From: Flavobacterium sp. CF108
GTDB taxonomy: Bacteria; Bacteroidota; Bacteroidia; Flavobacteriales; Flavobacteriaceae
Assembly (NCBI RefSeq): GCF_900129795.1
Contig: NZ_FQWW01000009.1
Span: 124,001 to 188,000 of the forward strand
Direction: 5' to 3'
DNA: 64,000 nucleotides
A program made the translations under genes and the position numbers. How positions within the stretch are numbered: the first letter of the stretch is position 1; each line of letters opens with the position of its first letter. The notes under the pieces are model-generated. The model searched no databases. It was not told the DNA's origin and saw only the letters and a list, made by a program, of their open reading frames with translations. Below are positions 1 through 8,391 of this stretch, in pieces.

Positions 1-2
1 AG

Positions 3-971
3 AAATTAGGCGATAAAGAGACTTACAAAATAGAAACTTTAAAAGAGTTAGATGAATGGATTGCAATTACTGAAGCTGATATTGTTAAAAAAGTATTTGA
101 AGAAAATAGAGATATTTTAAAAAATATACCAGATGTAATTTCAGTTGGTATAGGTCATAACAATAACTCAAAATATATTGAAGTCGTTACAACAAATAAC
201 CCTCATCTTATTCCAAACTCACTACCCTATTATTTACCCAACAACACCGTACGAAAAGTAGATATAAAAGTAGTAGTTTCTTCTCCTATTTCAACTTTCA
301 GCAATAGTATTAAATCTGGAAGTGACATTGCAAATAATAAAACAAAAGATAATTTCGGAACTCTCGGCTTAGTTGTAAAGGCAAAAAATGGAAAATCAAA
401 AAATATGGTTTTAACCTGCTATCATGTTGTAATTGATGAAAATCATAACTACCAAGAATTTGATTATCAAATAGCAGGCGAAATAATTCACCCACATGGA
501 GATGAAGGTGTCGTTATAGGCAAACTAAATTTTGGAATCAGAAACAATGAAATTGATGCCGCTTTAATTTCTATAGACCCAAACATTACAACTTCAAATG
601 TTAATGAGTTTGGTGAAATCAGTACTATTAGAACGATTGCTTATGAAGAACGCTATTCTAATATCAAAGTAATGGTAAATGGCTACAATAAAAGGAGCAA
701 TTCTAAAAAAGGTATAGTTCGCTCTTTATACAACAGTGCTACAATAAATTATAAGATTTCAAACAATAAAAAAGAACCTTGGGAACTCAATAATTTAATT
801 GCAATATCTGATGAGGAAGGCAAATCAATCACTTTTGGAGGCGATTCAGGAGCTGCAGTTTTAGATGAACAAAACAGAGTTATAGGGATAGTAGTGGGCG
901 GAAATAGTGAATTAACTTATGCAATACCTATAGCAACCATTTTCAACCAATTAAACATCACATTATCATGA
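3..971 (+). CDS. trypsin-like serine protease, 5' end outside window
   Basis: The reading frame is open from the first bases, so the N-terminus lies to the left; the first internal ATG at 405 is not the start because it would cut just before the catalytic His. The triad of a chymotrypsin/trypsin-fold protease is visible: His in TCYHVV (codon 423-425), Asp in EIDAAL (555-557) and Ser in GGDSGAAV (846-848). Upstream of the protease core is a stretch with NIPDVISVGIG, similar to the small N-terminal domain of many bacterial S1-type peptidases. The stop overlaps the next start by 4 bp (ATGA), so the two genes are translationally coupled. Whether it is exported cannot be judged without the N-terminus. 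The substrate is unknown. The family call is firm; the role is not. Confidence 0.85.
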   Translation, partial: KLGDKETYKIETLKELDEWIAITEADIVKKVFEENRDILKNIPDVISVGIGHNNNSKYIEVVTTNNPHLIPNSLPYYLPNNTVRKVDIKVVVSSPISTFSNSIKSGSDIANNKTKDNFGTLGLVVKAKNGKSKNMVLTCYHVVIDENHNYQEFDYQIAGEIIHPHGDEGVVIGKLNFGIRNNEIDAALISIDPNITTSNVNEFGEISTIRTIAYEERYSNIKVMVNGYNKRSNSKKGIVRSLYNSATINYKISNNKKEPWELNNLIAISDEEGKSITFGGDSGAAVLDEQNRVIGIVVGGNSELTYAIPIATIFNQLNITLS

Positions 972-3520
972 AAATTAAATTCACATTTATTTCTCTTTTA
1001 CTTCTCATATTTTTTGGATCAGTAAAAATTTATGGACAAAATGAAATCAAATTTGACGTTGAAGATCAAACCATCAAAATTGGAAAAGATAGTAAAGGCA
1101 ATTCTTATGTACTAAAACATAACATTACAGATGATTTAAAAATAACATTAGTATATCCTCCTAATAGTAGCCCAACATACCATATAGATTATAAAGTTAA
1201 TAGCCTTAATGAGAAAAAAGTTGTTTTAAATAAAACCTCAGAAAATACTTCCAGCACATTAATTCAAAAAAAAGATTTAGCAGCCGGCACCCTAGTAATT
1301 ACATTTTACGATAACGACAAAAAAATTAAAGGCTTTACTATCAATGCTGTTAAAGGCTCAGAAGATAAAAAAGATGATTCTTTGACTAAAACATCTCAAG
1401 AAGAAGAAAAAGCTACTGGTAACATTATGGAAGATGCTTTATTACTGGAAAAATACAAAGATGGAACCAATTTAAAATTAGTTATAGACATTTTATCAAC
1501 ACATGCCAATAAAAACATTGATGGTTCTGACCTAAATAATGTACTTGCAGAATATAAAGAAAACACCTATATAGAGGAATATATAAATAAAACTTGGAAT
1601 AGTGAAAACTTTAAAATTCAAACATTATCATTAGATAAGAATCAACAAGCAGGAAATTACTTAGGAAATATCTCAAATATCAGCTCAATGGTTGGAGGGC
1701 TTGATGTTACTAACTTAGCAGATGGATTTGCCCGATTTATAGTAAAACGTACTAAAGAAGAATTGAGTATTACTTTTTTTGAAAAGTTTAAAAAAGAATT
1801 AGATGACAACCCTAATATTCAAACCGTTTTTCCTCAAACTTATAAATCTCTGAATGTCATTGATAAAGAAATTTATATGTTCAAAGCTTATATTCAAACT
1901 TTACGAGAAGCTTTTAAATCCGATTTATCGAATTTACCTGAAAACCTGCCAACAATTATAGATAATAATCCAGATTTCTTTAATGAGCATTTAGAATTAA
2001 AAGCTTCACTATTATCAAGCTTTTATCTGGCTGATCAAATAAAAAATGGTACACACCCTGGGATAATTGTAGAAGATTTTCCAGATGAAGATTGGGCAGA
2101 TGTTTCGATTAATCAAAATTACCGCGCTGCTTTTAAAACCATAAAGCTTTTTAGTCGATCATTTAGAAATTCAAATGGAGGAAACGTATATTGGCTTCCT
2201 TATTCGGAAATAAAGAAACTTTTTCAAAACGATAATTTATTAAAACTTTATTTGGGATTGGTTGTTAAACAAGCTCAATTAGACAATATAACTTTTGAAA
2301 AATCGGATAAGAAAACTCAAAATTTAAATGAAATTATAAATTCTGCAGCGAGTTTACCCAATAACATTAATTCCTATAGAACTTTTATAAAAGAAATTGT
2401 TCAAAAAACCCAAACCATAGAAATAAAGATTAATGAACTGCCTGTAACTGAAAATGACTCTCTAAAATTTGAAAAATATTATAGCATTATATCAAATACA
2501 CTCGATTTAATGAAAAAAGCAGTCAAAATTGAAACACTGCCGCATTTTCCTAAACTTAACATAAAGCTCAAAGAAGACTCAAACCGTTACTTTGACATGG
2601 CACAAACTGCTGCTGATGCCGCAGTTGACGTTAATAGAAAAAACTATACATCTGCCATAGTAAATATTGCAGAATTATTTAATATCTCATCTGAAATTTA
2701 TAAAAAAAATGATCCCGAATTAATAAAGTTACAGGCTAAAGCTAATGTATTAAAAGAAAGTTTTGACAAGCAAGATATAGTAATGAATGATCTTCAAGGA
2801 AAAAATGAAGACAAGGAAAAAAAAGAACTCGAAAGATTAAGAAAAGAACTTGAAGTATCAATAACTAATTTGAAAAAATATATTGATACTAATGAGATAA
2901 AATACAAAGATAAATATGAAGTTTTTTTCAAATATGGTACTTTCATGGCTACGGTAACACAAGCTAAAAATTCGCAGCAAGTTGAAGAAGCAATTGAAGC
3001 ATTTGCTTTACCAACGGGTTCAGCCCGCATTAAACGTGAAACTATGTTTAATGTAGCACTTAATGCTTATTGTGGTTTATTTTATGGAGGCGAGAAAATT
3101 GAAGGATTAGATAATTGCTATAAAGGCACTTATGGTGTAACTGCTCCTATAGGTATATCAATAAGCTATGGAAAGCAAAAAGTTCTTCCATTATCTAGTT
3201 TAAAGGAATATAAGGGACATTGGTCACATACGCTTTTTTTATCAATAATAGATATTGGGGCAATTACAGCATTCCGTTTTCAAGATGATGTAACAGAATC
3301 TGCGCCCAAAATAGAACTAAAAGATATTATTTCTCCAGGTATATTTTATTCGTTTGGTATCCCAAAATCACCATTATCTGTTAATCTTGGTTATCAAATT
3401 GGTCCATTATTAAGAAAAGTAACCGCCGCTGATAACACATATAGCAATAGTTATTCAAGGCTAAGTATTGCATTTGTTGTAGATATACCAATCCTTAATT
3501 TCTACACAAAATCAAAATAA
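968..3520 (+). CDS. large exported protein of unknown function, barrel-like C-terminus
   Basis: I do not recognise a named family. The 850-residue product starts with a clear signal peptide (a basic MKIK, then a leucine/phenylalanine-rich core, cleavage likely after about residue 24). The middle is mostly helical and charged, with a heptad-like coiled-coil stretch around residues 610-640. The last about 150 residues alternate glycine and aromatics (GISISYGKQK, GIFYSFGIP, LNLGYQIGPLL-like strands) and end in a strand-like IPILNFYTKSK, suggesting an outer-membrane barrel or a barrel-associated domain. It overlaps the upstream trypsin-like protease by 4 bp, implying joint expression, and a terminator follows at 3543. 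A protease and its cell-envelope partner or target is one inference. Homology search would be needed for more. Confidence 0.7.
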   Translation: MKIKFTFISLLLLIFFGSVKIYGQNEIKFDVEDQTIKIGKDSKGNSYVLKHNITDDLKITLVYPPNSSPTYHIDYKVNSLNEKKVVLNKTSENTSSTLIQKKDLAAGTLVITFYDNDKKIKGFTINAVKGSEDKKDDSLTKTSQEEEKATGNIMEDALLLEKYKDGTNLKLVIDILSTHANKNIDGSDLNNVLAEYKENTYIEEYINKTWNSENFKIQTLSLDKNQQAGNYLGNISNISSMVGGLDVTNLADGFARFIVKRTKEELSITFFEKFKKELDDNPNIQTVFPQTYKSLNVIDKEIYMFKAYIQTLREAFKSDLSNLPENLPTIIDNNPDFFNEHLELKASLLSSFYLADQIKNGTHPGIIVEDFPDEDWADVSINQNYRAAFKTIKLFSRSFRNSNGGNVYWLPYSEIKKLFQNDNLLKLYLGLVVKQAQLDNITFEKSDKKTQNLNEIINSAASLPNNINSYRTFIKEIVQKTQTIEIKINELPVTENDSLKFEKYYSIISNTLDLMKKAVKIETLPHFPKLNIKLKEDSNRYFDMAQTAADAAVDVNRKNYTSAIVNIAELFNISSEIYKKNDPELIKLQAKANVLKESFDKQDIVMNDLQGKNEDKEKKELERLRKELEVSITNLKKYIDTNEIKYKDKYEVFFKYGTFMATVTQAKNSQQVEEAIEAFALPTGSARIKRETMFNVALNAYCGLFYGGEKIEGLDNCYKGTYGVTAPIGISISYGKQKVLPLSSLKEYKGHWSHTLFLSIIDIGAITAFRFQDDVTESAPKIELKDIISPGIFYSFGIPKSPLSVNLGYQIGPLLRKVTAADNTYSNSYSRLSIAFVVDIPILNFYTKSK

Positions 3521-3542
3521 CCTTAAAAAAATAAAAATACAC

Positions 3543-3579
3543 AAAAGCTGCAGACCTAAAAACTCTAGCAGCTTTTTTT
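3543..3579 (+). terminator. Rho-independent terminator after the protease/exported-protein pair
   Basis: Perfect 9-bp arms AAAAGCTGC (3543-3551) and GCAGCTTTT (3568-3576) are followed by more T. It sits 23 bp after the stop of the 850-residue protein gene. Confidence 0.8.
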
Positions 3580-3655
3580 AATTCCAAAACCCTTCCACAA
3601 AAATACAAAATCCTTACATTAGCATTACCAAAAAACGAACCCCAAATCAAAAAAA

Positions 3656-4112
3656 ATGAAAAACCTCATCCTACTATTCACAATACTAATCACCAGTATT
3701 TCATTCGCTCAAACCGAAAGCGAAGTTAATCGAGAAGAAACCAAAACAGTTGACAACTATGAAAAAATCGAAGCAAATCAAGTCGCAATTGATTATGACA
3801 AAGAAGTATTTATTGTTGGAAAAGTTGAAGTAAACCCTGAATATCCGGGTGGTGAAAAAGCCATTTTTGCTTTTCTTGAAAAGAAAATTAAAATCACTAA
3901 AGAAATACTCGAACAACAAGGTTCTCAAAAGTTTTTGCTCAATTTATAATCAAAAAAACGGACGTTTAAGCGACATTAAAGTTTTAAACAGTAAAAGCCC
4001 TGAATTAACAAAAAAATTTACCAAAGCCCTTAAAGCAATGAAATGGACTCCGGTAAAACAAAATAACAGAATCGTAAGAAGCTCTTATATGTTACCTTTT
4101 CAGGCTAAATAG
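3656..4112 (+). pseudogene. TonB C-terminal-domain protein, disrupted by two -1 frameshifts
   Basis: The first frame gives a signal peptide (MKNLILLFTILITSISFAQ) and the typical Bacteroidota TonB-domain opening VEVNPEYPGGEKAIFAFL, then stops at 3947. A second frame carries the domain end: NGRLSDIKVLNS, MKWTPVKQNNR and SSYMLPFQ, ending at 4112. The link is in the third frame, VFAQFIIKK (about 3931-3957). Adding one A to the A4 run at 3927-3930 and one A to the A7 run at 3952-3958 restores one continuous protein of about 152 residues through GSQKVFAQFIIKKNGRLSDI, a textbook TonB domain. Two undercalled poly-A runs 25 bp apart suggest sequencing error at least as strongly as a true pseudogene. 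If intact, it would be a small periplasmic protein with a TonB-like domain. Confidence 0.8.
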
Positions 4113-4275
4113 TACGTCTATTTTAATGCAGAGTTTGAAGTAATTACAAAGTCATATCGCCACATTTAGTAGTTACAAGGCTTAAACTTCAAAAAAAAAT
4201 CCGCATACAAAATAATTTTCTTACATAAATAATTACCTTAGCAATCTAAGAAATGTTAATATAATTTGTTAGAAA

Positions 4276-4743
4276 ATGTCCATCTTCAATTTCCTATTTA
4301 AAAAAACAAATTTACAATGTCCCAGATGTCTTGGGAAAGGTTTTGTTGACTGGGATGATATCAGGCGTTTAAACAAACAATTAAAATGGGTTCCGGCCCC
4401 TTGCGCCTACTGCAATGGTTCTGGAAAAACTACTCAGGAAATGCTTTCAAAAGTTCCTGTAGATATAACATACCTCACTATTGATTTACCGGAATCTGAA
4501 ATTGAAAAAATAAAAAATGGCGACGAAGAAACGCTCGAAAAAGGAAGACAAAAAGAACTTTTTTTAGAAAATCTTATACAATATGCCCAGGACCATTACC
4601 TAAACAAAAATATGGACGCCGAAGCTATTGCAGATTTATACCTTCATACAGAAAGTGAAAATGCCCAATTTTCGATAGAAAGAGAAAACCTAATACAATA
4701 CATTCAGCAGATAATCGAGTTAAAAAAATCCGACTTCAATTAA
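4276..4743 (+). CDS. small protein with DnaJ-type zinc-finger half repeats
   Basis: The 155-residue protein carries two CxxCxGxG-type knuckles, C15-P-R-C18-L-G-K-G and C43-A-Y-C46-N-G-S-G, which resemble the cysteine-rich zinc-binding region of DnaJ. There is no J domain and no HPD motif, so it is not a DnaJ co-chaperone itself. The rest is a charged helical segment without a recognisable fold. Relatives in flavobacteria are often named molecular chaperone DnaJ by automatic pipelines on the zinc motif alone. Zinc binding is likely; a function is not established. It appears monocistronic: a hairpin lies downstream at 4923 and the next gene is convergent. Confidence 0.7.
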   Translation: MSIFNFLFKKTNLQCPRCLGKGFVDWDDIRRLNKQLKWVPAPCAYCNGSGKTTQEMLSKVPVDITYLTIDLPESEIEKIKNGDEETLEKGRQKELFLENLIQYAQDHYLNKNMDAEAIADLYLHTESENAQFSIERENLIQYIQQIIELKKSDFN

Positions 4744-4922
4744 AGAAACCTTTGCCTCTTCTGAACCTCTGCTTCTTTGAACCTCGAAAAAAACAAAAAC
4801 AGGTATAAATACGTATTGCCAGAATTTTTATAAGTAGTAAAATTGCAAGGAATAATTTTTTCTTTTAGAATATAGTCTTCCGCAAGGAAACTTGTAAATT
4901 TTGTCAATTTTTTTGGAACAAG

Positions 4923-4967
4923 AAAGTGAGATTTCATATCGCTGGTAACGATTAGAAATCTCACTTT
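4923..4967. terminator. 13-bp perfect hairpin between convergent genes, likely bidirectional terminator
   Basis: AAAGTGAGATTTC (4923-4935) pairs exactly with GAAATCTCACTTT (4955-4967) around a 19-nt loop. It lies between the plus-strand zinc protein and the minus-strand XRE regulator. The remainder of 4744-4991 shows no convincing gene. Confidence 0.6.
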
Positions 4968-4991
4968 TTCCTTTATAAGTACTTCACAATA

Positions 4992-5381
4992 CTACTTGTT
5001 TTGTTTCAAAGCGGCAATTTGTTCATCCTGATGCTGAATAATCTTTTTCAGGCTTTCAATTGTTTCCTTTCTAGCTTCAGCCAGATCTTTGTAGTTAATT
5101 TCATGTTCTGTAACCTTTTCCGTCTTTTTATAAACCTCACCTGTTTCGCGCAGGACATTCAGTTTAATCATATCACCCTCGCCGGTTAAAAGCCATTCTA
5201 CATCAATATCTGTATATTTTTTTAAGATATTCTCTAACTTATCTACACCTATCGTTTTATTATGTTTTAACTGGCTCGCAAAAGAACCGTTAGACATACC
5301 CACCACTTTTTCAAAGGCACCCACTCTAACACCTTTGTAATCTAAATACTGTTTGATCCTATTTATAGTATTTTCTGCCAT
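4992..5381 (-). CDS. XRE-family helix-turn-helix regulator with C-terminal coiled coil
   Basis: Residues about 5-70 form a Cro/CI-type HTH: INRIKQYLDYKGV, then FEKVVGMSNGSFASQL as helices 2-3, ending with the flavobacterial signature VEWLLTGEGDMIK common to phage-repressor-like XRE proteins. The last about 35 residues (ARKETIESLKKIIQHQDEQI) form a short coiled coil suited to dimerisation. At 129 residues it lacks a peptidase (LexA/CI-like) or ligand domain. It is divergent from the 76-residue gene at 5477 with a 95-bp spacer that holds a promoter box and a palindrome, so auto-regulation and control of that neighbour are likely. Other prophage genes are absent nearby, so phage origin is unsupported. 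Confidence 0.8.
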   Translation of the reverse strand: MAENTINRIKQYLDYKGVRVGAFEKVVGMSNGSFASQLKHNKTIGVDKLENILKKYTDIDVEWLLTGEGDMIKLNVLRETGEVYKKTEKVTEHEINYKDLAEARKETIESLKKIIQHQDEQIAALKQNK

Positions 5382-5424
5382 AATGCTTCATTTTTATTTA
5401 TAGAAATAATCTAATTTATATTCG

Positions 5425-5451
5425 TTCTTAAGAAATATCTTACTATATTTG
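5425..5451 (+). promoter_or_regulatory. divergent-promoter region: palindrome TTCTTAAGAA plus TATATTTG box
   Basis: TATATTTG (5444-5451) matches the Bacteroidota -7 element TAnnTTTG and lies 25 bp upstream of the 5477 start. The perfect 10-bp palindrome TTCTTAAGAA (5425-5434) sits just upstream of it, where a repressor from the adjacent XRE gene could bind. Confidence 0.5.
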
Positions 5452-5476
5452 TCTTACTTTTAATACAAATTAAGCA

Positions 5477-5707
5477 ATGAGCAAAAATATAAAATCTAAG
5501 CCAAGTTACAATCAAGATGTGTTAAAGATTATTAAAGAAAAACATGGTTTTTCTTACGACTACATTCGCAAATCGATTCGAGGGGATCGTGTAGGCATCA
5601 TTTGCGACCTAATAAAGGCAGAATATAAGAGGCTTGACAACGAATATAAGATCGTGAGAGAGAGTCAGGCCAATAGATTAAAAAAAGAAATAGGCAGTAA
5701 TAAATAA
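5477..5707 (+). CDS. small putative DNA-binding protein divergent from XRE gene
   Basis: The 76-residue basic protein is not a family I can name. Residues about 12-50 (VLKIIKEKHGFSYDYIRKSI, then RGDRVGIICDLIKAEYKRL) have the helix pattern of a short HTH in which FSYDYIRKSIRG could be the turn and recognition helix, as in Cro-like proteins. It starts with ATG 25 bp after a good TAnnTTTG box and is transcribed away from the XRE regulator. The arrangement resembles a small two-gene switch, but no toxin, integrase or phage gene is next to it. Real gene likely; function unknown. Confidence 0.6.
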   Translation: MSKNIKSKPSYNQDVLKIIKEKHGFSYDYIRKSIRGDRVGIICDLIKAEYKRLDNEYKIVRESQANRLKKEIGSNK

Positions 5708-5830
5708 TATATAAGCATTAAACAATTTGGATCAAATTACCAAAAAGAACCGCCCAGCTTTTTTCTCCGAGATAAACAAAAGCTTTGAGTAGAAGAATCC
5801 GGATTTTCTATATCAAAGTGTATGTAATGG

Positions 5831-5877
5831 GCTGCAAACATCTATTCATGTAATAGATACAATATTAGTTATGCAGC
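5831..5877. other. nested small hairpin in intergenic DNA
   Basis: GCTGCA (5831-5836) can pair with TGCAGC (5872-5877), enclosing a second stem ATCTATT/AATAGAT (5840-5846 with 5852-5858). The 271-bp gap 5708-5978 has no ORF of note; this could be a small RNA or mere terminator remnants. Confidence 0.25.
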
Positions 5878-5915
5878 TGATCCTGGCATAATCTAATGTA
5901 TCCCCCTGAGAAACT

Positions 5916-5948
5916 AAGCCGTAAAGAAATATCTTTGCGGCTTTTGTT
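5916..5948 (+). terminator. Rho-independent terminator
   Basis: AAGCCGTAAAGA (5916-5927) pairs with TCTTTGCGGCTT (5932-5943), with one T-G wobble, and is followed by a T-rich tract. It ends transcription arriving from the 5477 gene side, before the promoter at 5979. Confidence 0.7.
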
Positions 5949-5978
5949 TTTTATAAATCTTTTAGTAATAATCAATCG

Positions 5979-6007
5979 TTGAATTATTTACAACCTTTGT
6001 ACCTTTG
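5979..6007 (+). promoter_or_regulatory. consensus Bacteroidota promoter for the TMEM143-like gene
   Basis: TTG (5979-5981) as -33 element, an 18-bp spacer and TACCTTTG (6000-6007) as -7 element match TTG-N17-23-TAnnTTTG. It argues that translation starts at 6048, not at the upstream in-frame TTG at 5979. Confidence 0.65.
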
Positions 6008-6047
6008 CGCTTCCACGCCAAAAAACAAATTAAAGCCCAGGATCAAT

Positions 6048-7277
6048 ATGGCACGAGAACATTATATTCCGTTTAATAAAGAATTTTTACTCGAACAGCA
6101 AATTGCAGCTTTCGCCAATGACAAACAAAAGGTTGATAATTTTAAAAAGTTATTCGATATTATCGAGCATTATTATCATTATGAATCTTTTAATCTTAAT
6201 CGAAACTTAAAACAAAACTACGCGCTCTATGATCCGGACTTGAGCGAAAAAGAACGCGAAGGTTTTATTGACAAAAGCGATTTTTCTGCTTTTAAAGAAA
6301 CACTGCTTACCGTTTTAGAACGTGGCAATTATTACAGAATCGATCAGGAAACTTTAAAAGAAGCCTTTACAGAATCTGATTTAATAGGCTTAAATCTCGC
6401 CATTGATTTTCATGCTTTTAAGGATTACGAATTATATGTTCGCGGTCACCATAAAGCAAAAGAAACGGTTAAAAAATATTATTTCTGGAAGAAAGAAGTT
6501 GAAATCGAATATTATGATCGTGTCCTTATTTACCTCAATTACAGCGATGCCGATTATTTGACCCAGAAAAAAGTCAAATTGGGAAAAATGCCAATTGATC
6601 CGGGATCTATTGCTTTAAAAATATTTAAGCGCGTTCCTAAAAACGATCTCGAAACGATTTTCCCAAATGCAATCCCTAAAATGTCTTTAAAAGACAAACT
6701 GTTACTTTGGGTTCCCGGAGTTTTTGGCGGTATTTCATTATTAAGTGCCAAAGTAATTCCAGCCTTAATAAACATGTACAATGCTTATGAAACCGGAGAA
6801 ACTATCGATTTACTAAACAGCAAAACCTCTTTAAATCAAGGTTTAATTGCTTTAGGAATTTTATCTGCTTACTGCTTTCGCCAATACAATAATTTCATAA
6901 ACAAGAAAATCAGATATTCTAAAATGCTTTCAGACAGTTTGTACTTTAAAAATGTCGGAAACAACAGCGGTGCCTTTTATTCTCTTTTAAATTCATCTGA
7001 AGAAGAAGCTTTAAAAGAAACTATTTTGGCTTATACCTTTTTAAATAAAAGCCAAAATCAGTTAACTGCTCAGGAACTAGATCTTCAAATTGAATCCTGG
7101 TTTGCGTCTCAATTAAATACCGAATTAGATTTTGATGTAAACGATGCTTTATTAAAGTTAAAAACCATTGGTTTAGGAATAGAAACTAACGGAAAATGGG
7201 AAGTTGTTCCGCTAAATGAAGCACTTGTTACAATTGATGAATTATGGGATAATGTTTTTGATTACAATCAGAAATAA
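6048..7277 (+). CDS. TMEM143 family (DUF3754) membrane protein
   Basis: A 409-residue protein when started at the ATG at 6048 (MAREHYIPF); a longer in-frame start at 5979 is rejected because the promoter lies inside it. The family hallmark is a soluble N-terminal region rich in acidic/aromatic residues (YYFWKKEVEIEYYDRVLIYL), then two transmembrane helices at about residues 218-243 (LLLWVPGVFGGISLLSAKVI) and 262-282 (GLIALGILSAYCFRQY), and a C-terminal winged-helix-like segment. DUF3754/TMEM143 proteins are found from bacteria to mitochondria; their biochemical role is unknown. It is a stand-alone gene. Confidence 0.75.
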   Translation: MAREHYIPFNKEFLLEQQIAAFANDKQKVDNFKKLFDIIEHYYHYESFNLNRNLKQNYALYDPDLSEKEREGFIDKSDFSAFKETLLTVLERGNYYRIDQETLKEAFTESDLIGLNLAIDFHAFKDYELYVRGHHKAKETVKKYYFWKKEVEIEYYDRVLIYLNYSDADYLTQKKVKLGKMPIDPGSIALKIFKRVPKNDLETIFPNAIPKMSLKDKLLLWVPGVFGGISLLSAKVIPALINMYNAYETGETIDLLNSKTSLNQGLIALGILSAYCFRQYNNFINKKIRYSKMLSDSLYFKNVGNNSGAFYSLLNSSEEEALKETILAYTFLNKSQNQLTAQELDLQIESWFASQLNTELDFDVNDALLKLKTIGLGIETNGKWEVVPLNEALVTIDELWDNVFDYNQK

Positions 7278-7310
7278 GTTTCACATTATTTTTACCTAAA
7301 AAAACCGAAA

Positions 7311-7826
7311 ATGTACAGCTATAAATGTTCCTGCTGCGGAGAAACTTTTGACGAAATACCACTGTGTTTTGGTAATGAATTTCCGGCTTACTATTTTGCC
7401 ATTCCACCCGAAGAAAGAGAACAGCGAATTGAATATGGCGGCAGCTGGTGTTATGTCGACGAAGAACATTTTTTTCACCGCGGAAGATTAACAATTCCGA
7501 TAATAGATTATCATGAAAATTTAGTTTTTAATGTCTGGACAACCATAAGCGAAGATAATTTCTGCCTGCGAATGGATTTGTGGGAAGATCCTAATAGAAT
7601 TAATCAGGAACCTTATTTCGGATGGATGCAGACTGATGTACCAACTTATGGCAAAACAATTTCACTACAAAGTATTGCCATCGAGCAAGGGTTAGGATTG
7701 ATTCCAGAAATAAAAATGATTGAAGAAAATCATCCTTTGACAATTGACCAGGAAAACGGAATAACATTTCAAAAAGCGATTTCTATCGTAGATGAGATTA
7801 TGAAAATACAACACGGTAAAACCTAA
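7311..7826 (+). CDS. DUF2199 domain protein
   Basis: The 171-residue protein starts with a zinc-ribbon-like CSCCGETF, followed by the features typical of DUF2199: FAIPPEEREQRIE, the cysteine in GGSWCYVDEEHFFHRG, and NVWTTISEDNFC. These proteins cover almost exactly this length. Structure and function are not established. It follows the TMEM143-like gene by 33 bp on the same strand and could be co-transcribed. Confidence 0.75.
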   Translation: MYSYKCSCCGETFDEIPLCFGNEFPAYYFAIPPEEREQRIEYGGSWCYVDEEHFFHRGRLTIPIIDYHENLVFNVWTTISEDNFCLRMDLWEDPNRINQEPYFGWMQTDVPTYGKTISLQSIAIEQGLGLIPEIKMIEENHPLTIDQENGITFQKAISIVDEIMKIQHGKT

Positions 7827-7873
7827 AGGAAATTTTACTAGATTTACGTTAACTAACCTTTAAAACCACAAAA

Positions 7874-8338
7874 ATGAGAACACTAGATCAATGGTTTGCA
7901 GAATATGCCGTAAGTCATCAAAACCCAAAAAACAAAGCTATACATTATATTTGTGTTCCGGCAATTTTCTTTTCTATTGTTGGATTATTAATGAGTATTC
8001 CGAGTGGTTTTATCGCCAATACTTTAAAATTAAATGCACCAATTATCGAAAATTGGGCCTTTGTGGTATTACTTTTTGTTCTTGTTTTCTACATTAGACT
8101 TTCCATTTCGATGGCCATAAAAATTGCAATTTTTTCAGGAATTTGCCTAATTGTTAATTATTACATCGGACAGGTTTTTCCGTTATGGATTTTCTCCATT
8201 GGTGTTTTTGTAATCGCTTGGATTGGGCAGTTCTACGGACATAATATTGAAGGCAAAAAACCTTCGTTCTTAAAAGATCTTCAGTTTTTATTAATTGGTC
8301 CGGCCTGGGTTGTAGAGAATTTATTTTCGAGAAAGTAA
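7874..8338 (+). CDS. Mpo1-like (DUF962) membrane protein
   Basis: The 154-residue protein has the DUF962/Mpo1 layout: an N-terminal WFAEYAVSHQNPKNKAIHYI with the conserved N-x3-H, four hydrophobic helices and a C-terminal GHNIEGKKPSFLKD carrying the second conserved His. Yeast Mpo1 is an iron(II)-dependent dioxygenase that removes one carbon from 2-hydroxy fatty acids in phytosphingosine breakdown; bacterial members are usually annotated only by family. The conserved His residues are present, so a related membrane dioxygenase is plausible. A lipid substrate here is inference. Confidence 0.75.
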   Translation: MRTLDQWFAEYAVSHQNPKNKAIHYICVPAIFFSIVGLLMSIPSGFIANTLKLNAPIIENWAFVVLLFVLVFYIRLSISMAIKIAIFSGICLIVNYYIGQVFPLWIFSIGVFVIAWIGQFYGHNIEGKKPSFLKDLQFLLIGPAWVVENLFSRK

Positions 8339-8391
8339 TTTTTTTTATTCCCAATTTTATTAAAGATCCAAACAATTCAATTTTGTTATAT

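Noticed and set aside
3656..4112. Programmed ribosomal frameshifting in the TonB-like gene
   Set aside because: Two shifts within 25 bp would be needed, with no slippery heptamer plus stimulator typical of known cases; sequencing error or decay is simpler.
4740..4964. 74-codon minus-strand ORF after the zinc-protein gene
   Set aside because: It runs through the terminator hairpin at 4923, has low-complexity phenylalanine-rich sequence and no family pattern.
4992..5707. Prophage or toxin-antitoxin module around the XRE gene
   Set aside because: No phage structural, integrase or toxin-like gene is adjacent; only the regulator and a small putative DNA-binding protein.
5979..6047. TTG start extending the TMEM143-like gene by 23 codons
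   Set aside because: A consensus promoter (TTG at 5979, TACCTTTG at 6000) lies inside the extension; MAREHYIPF at 6048 is the natural start.
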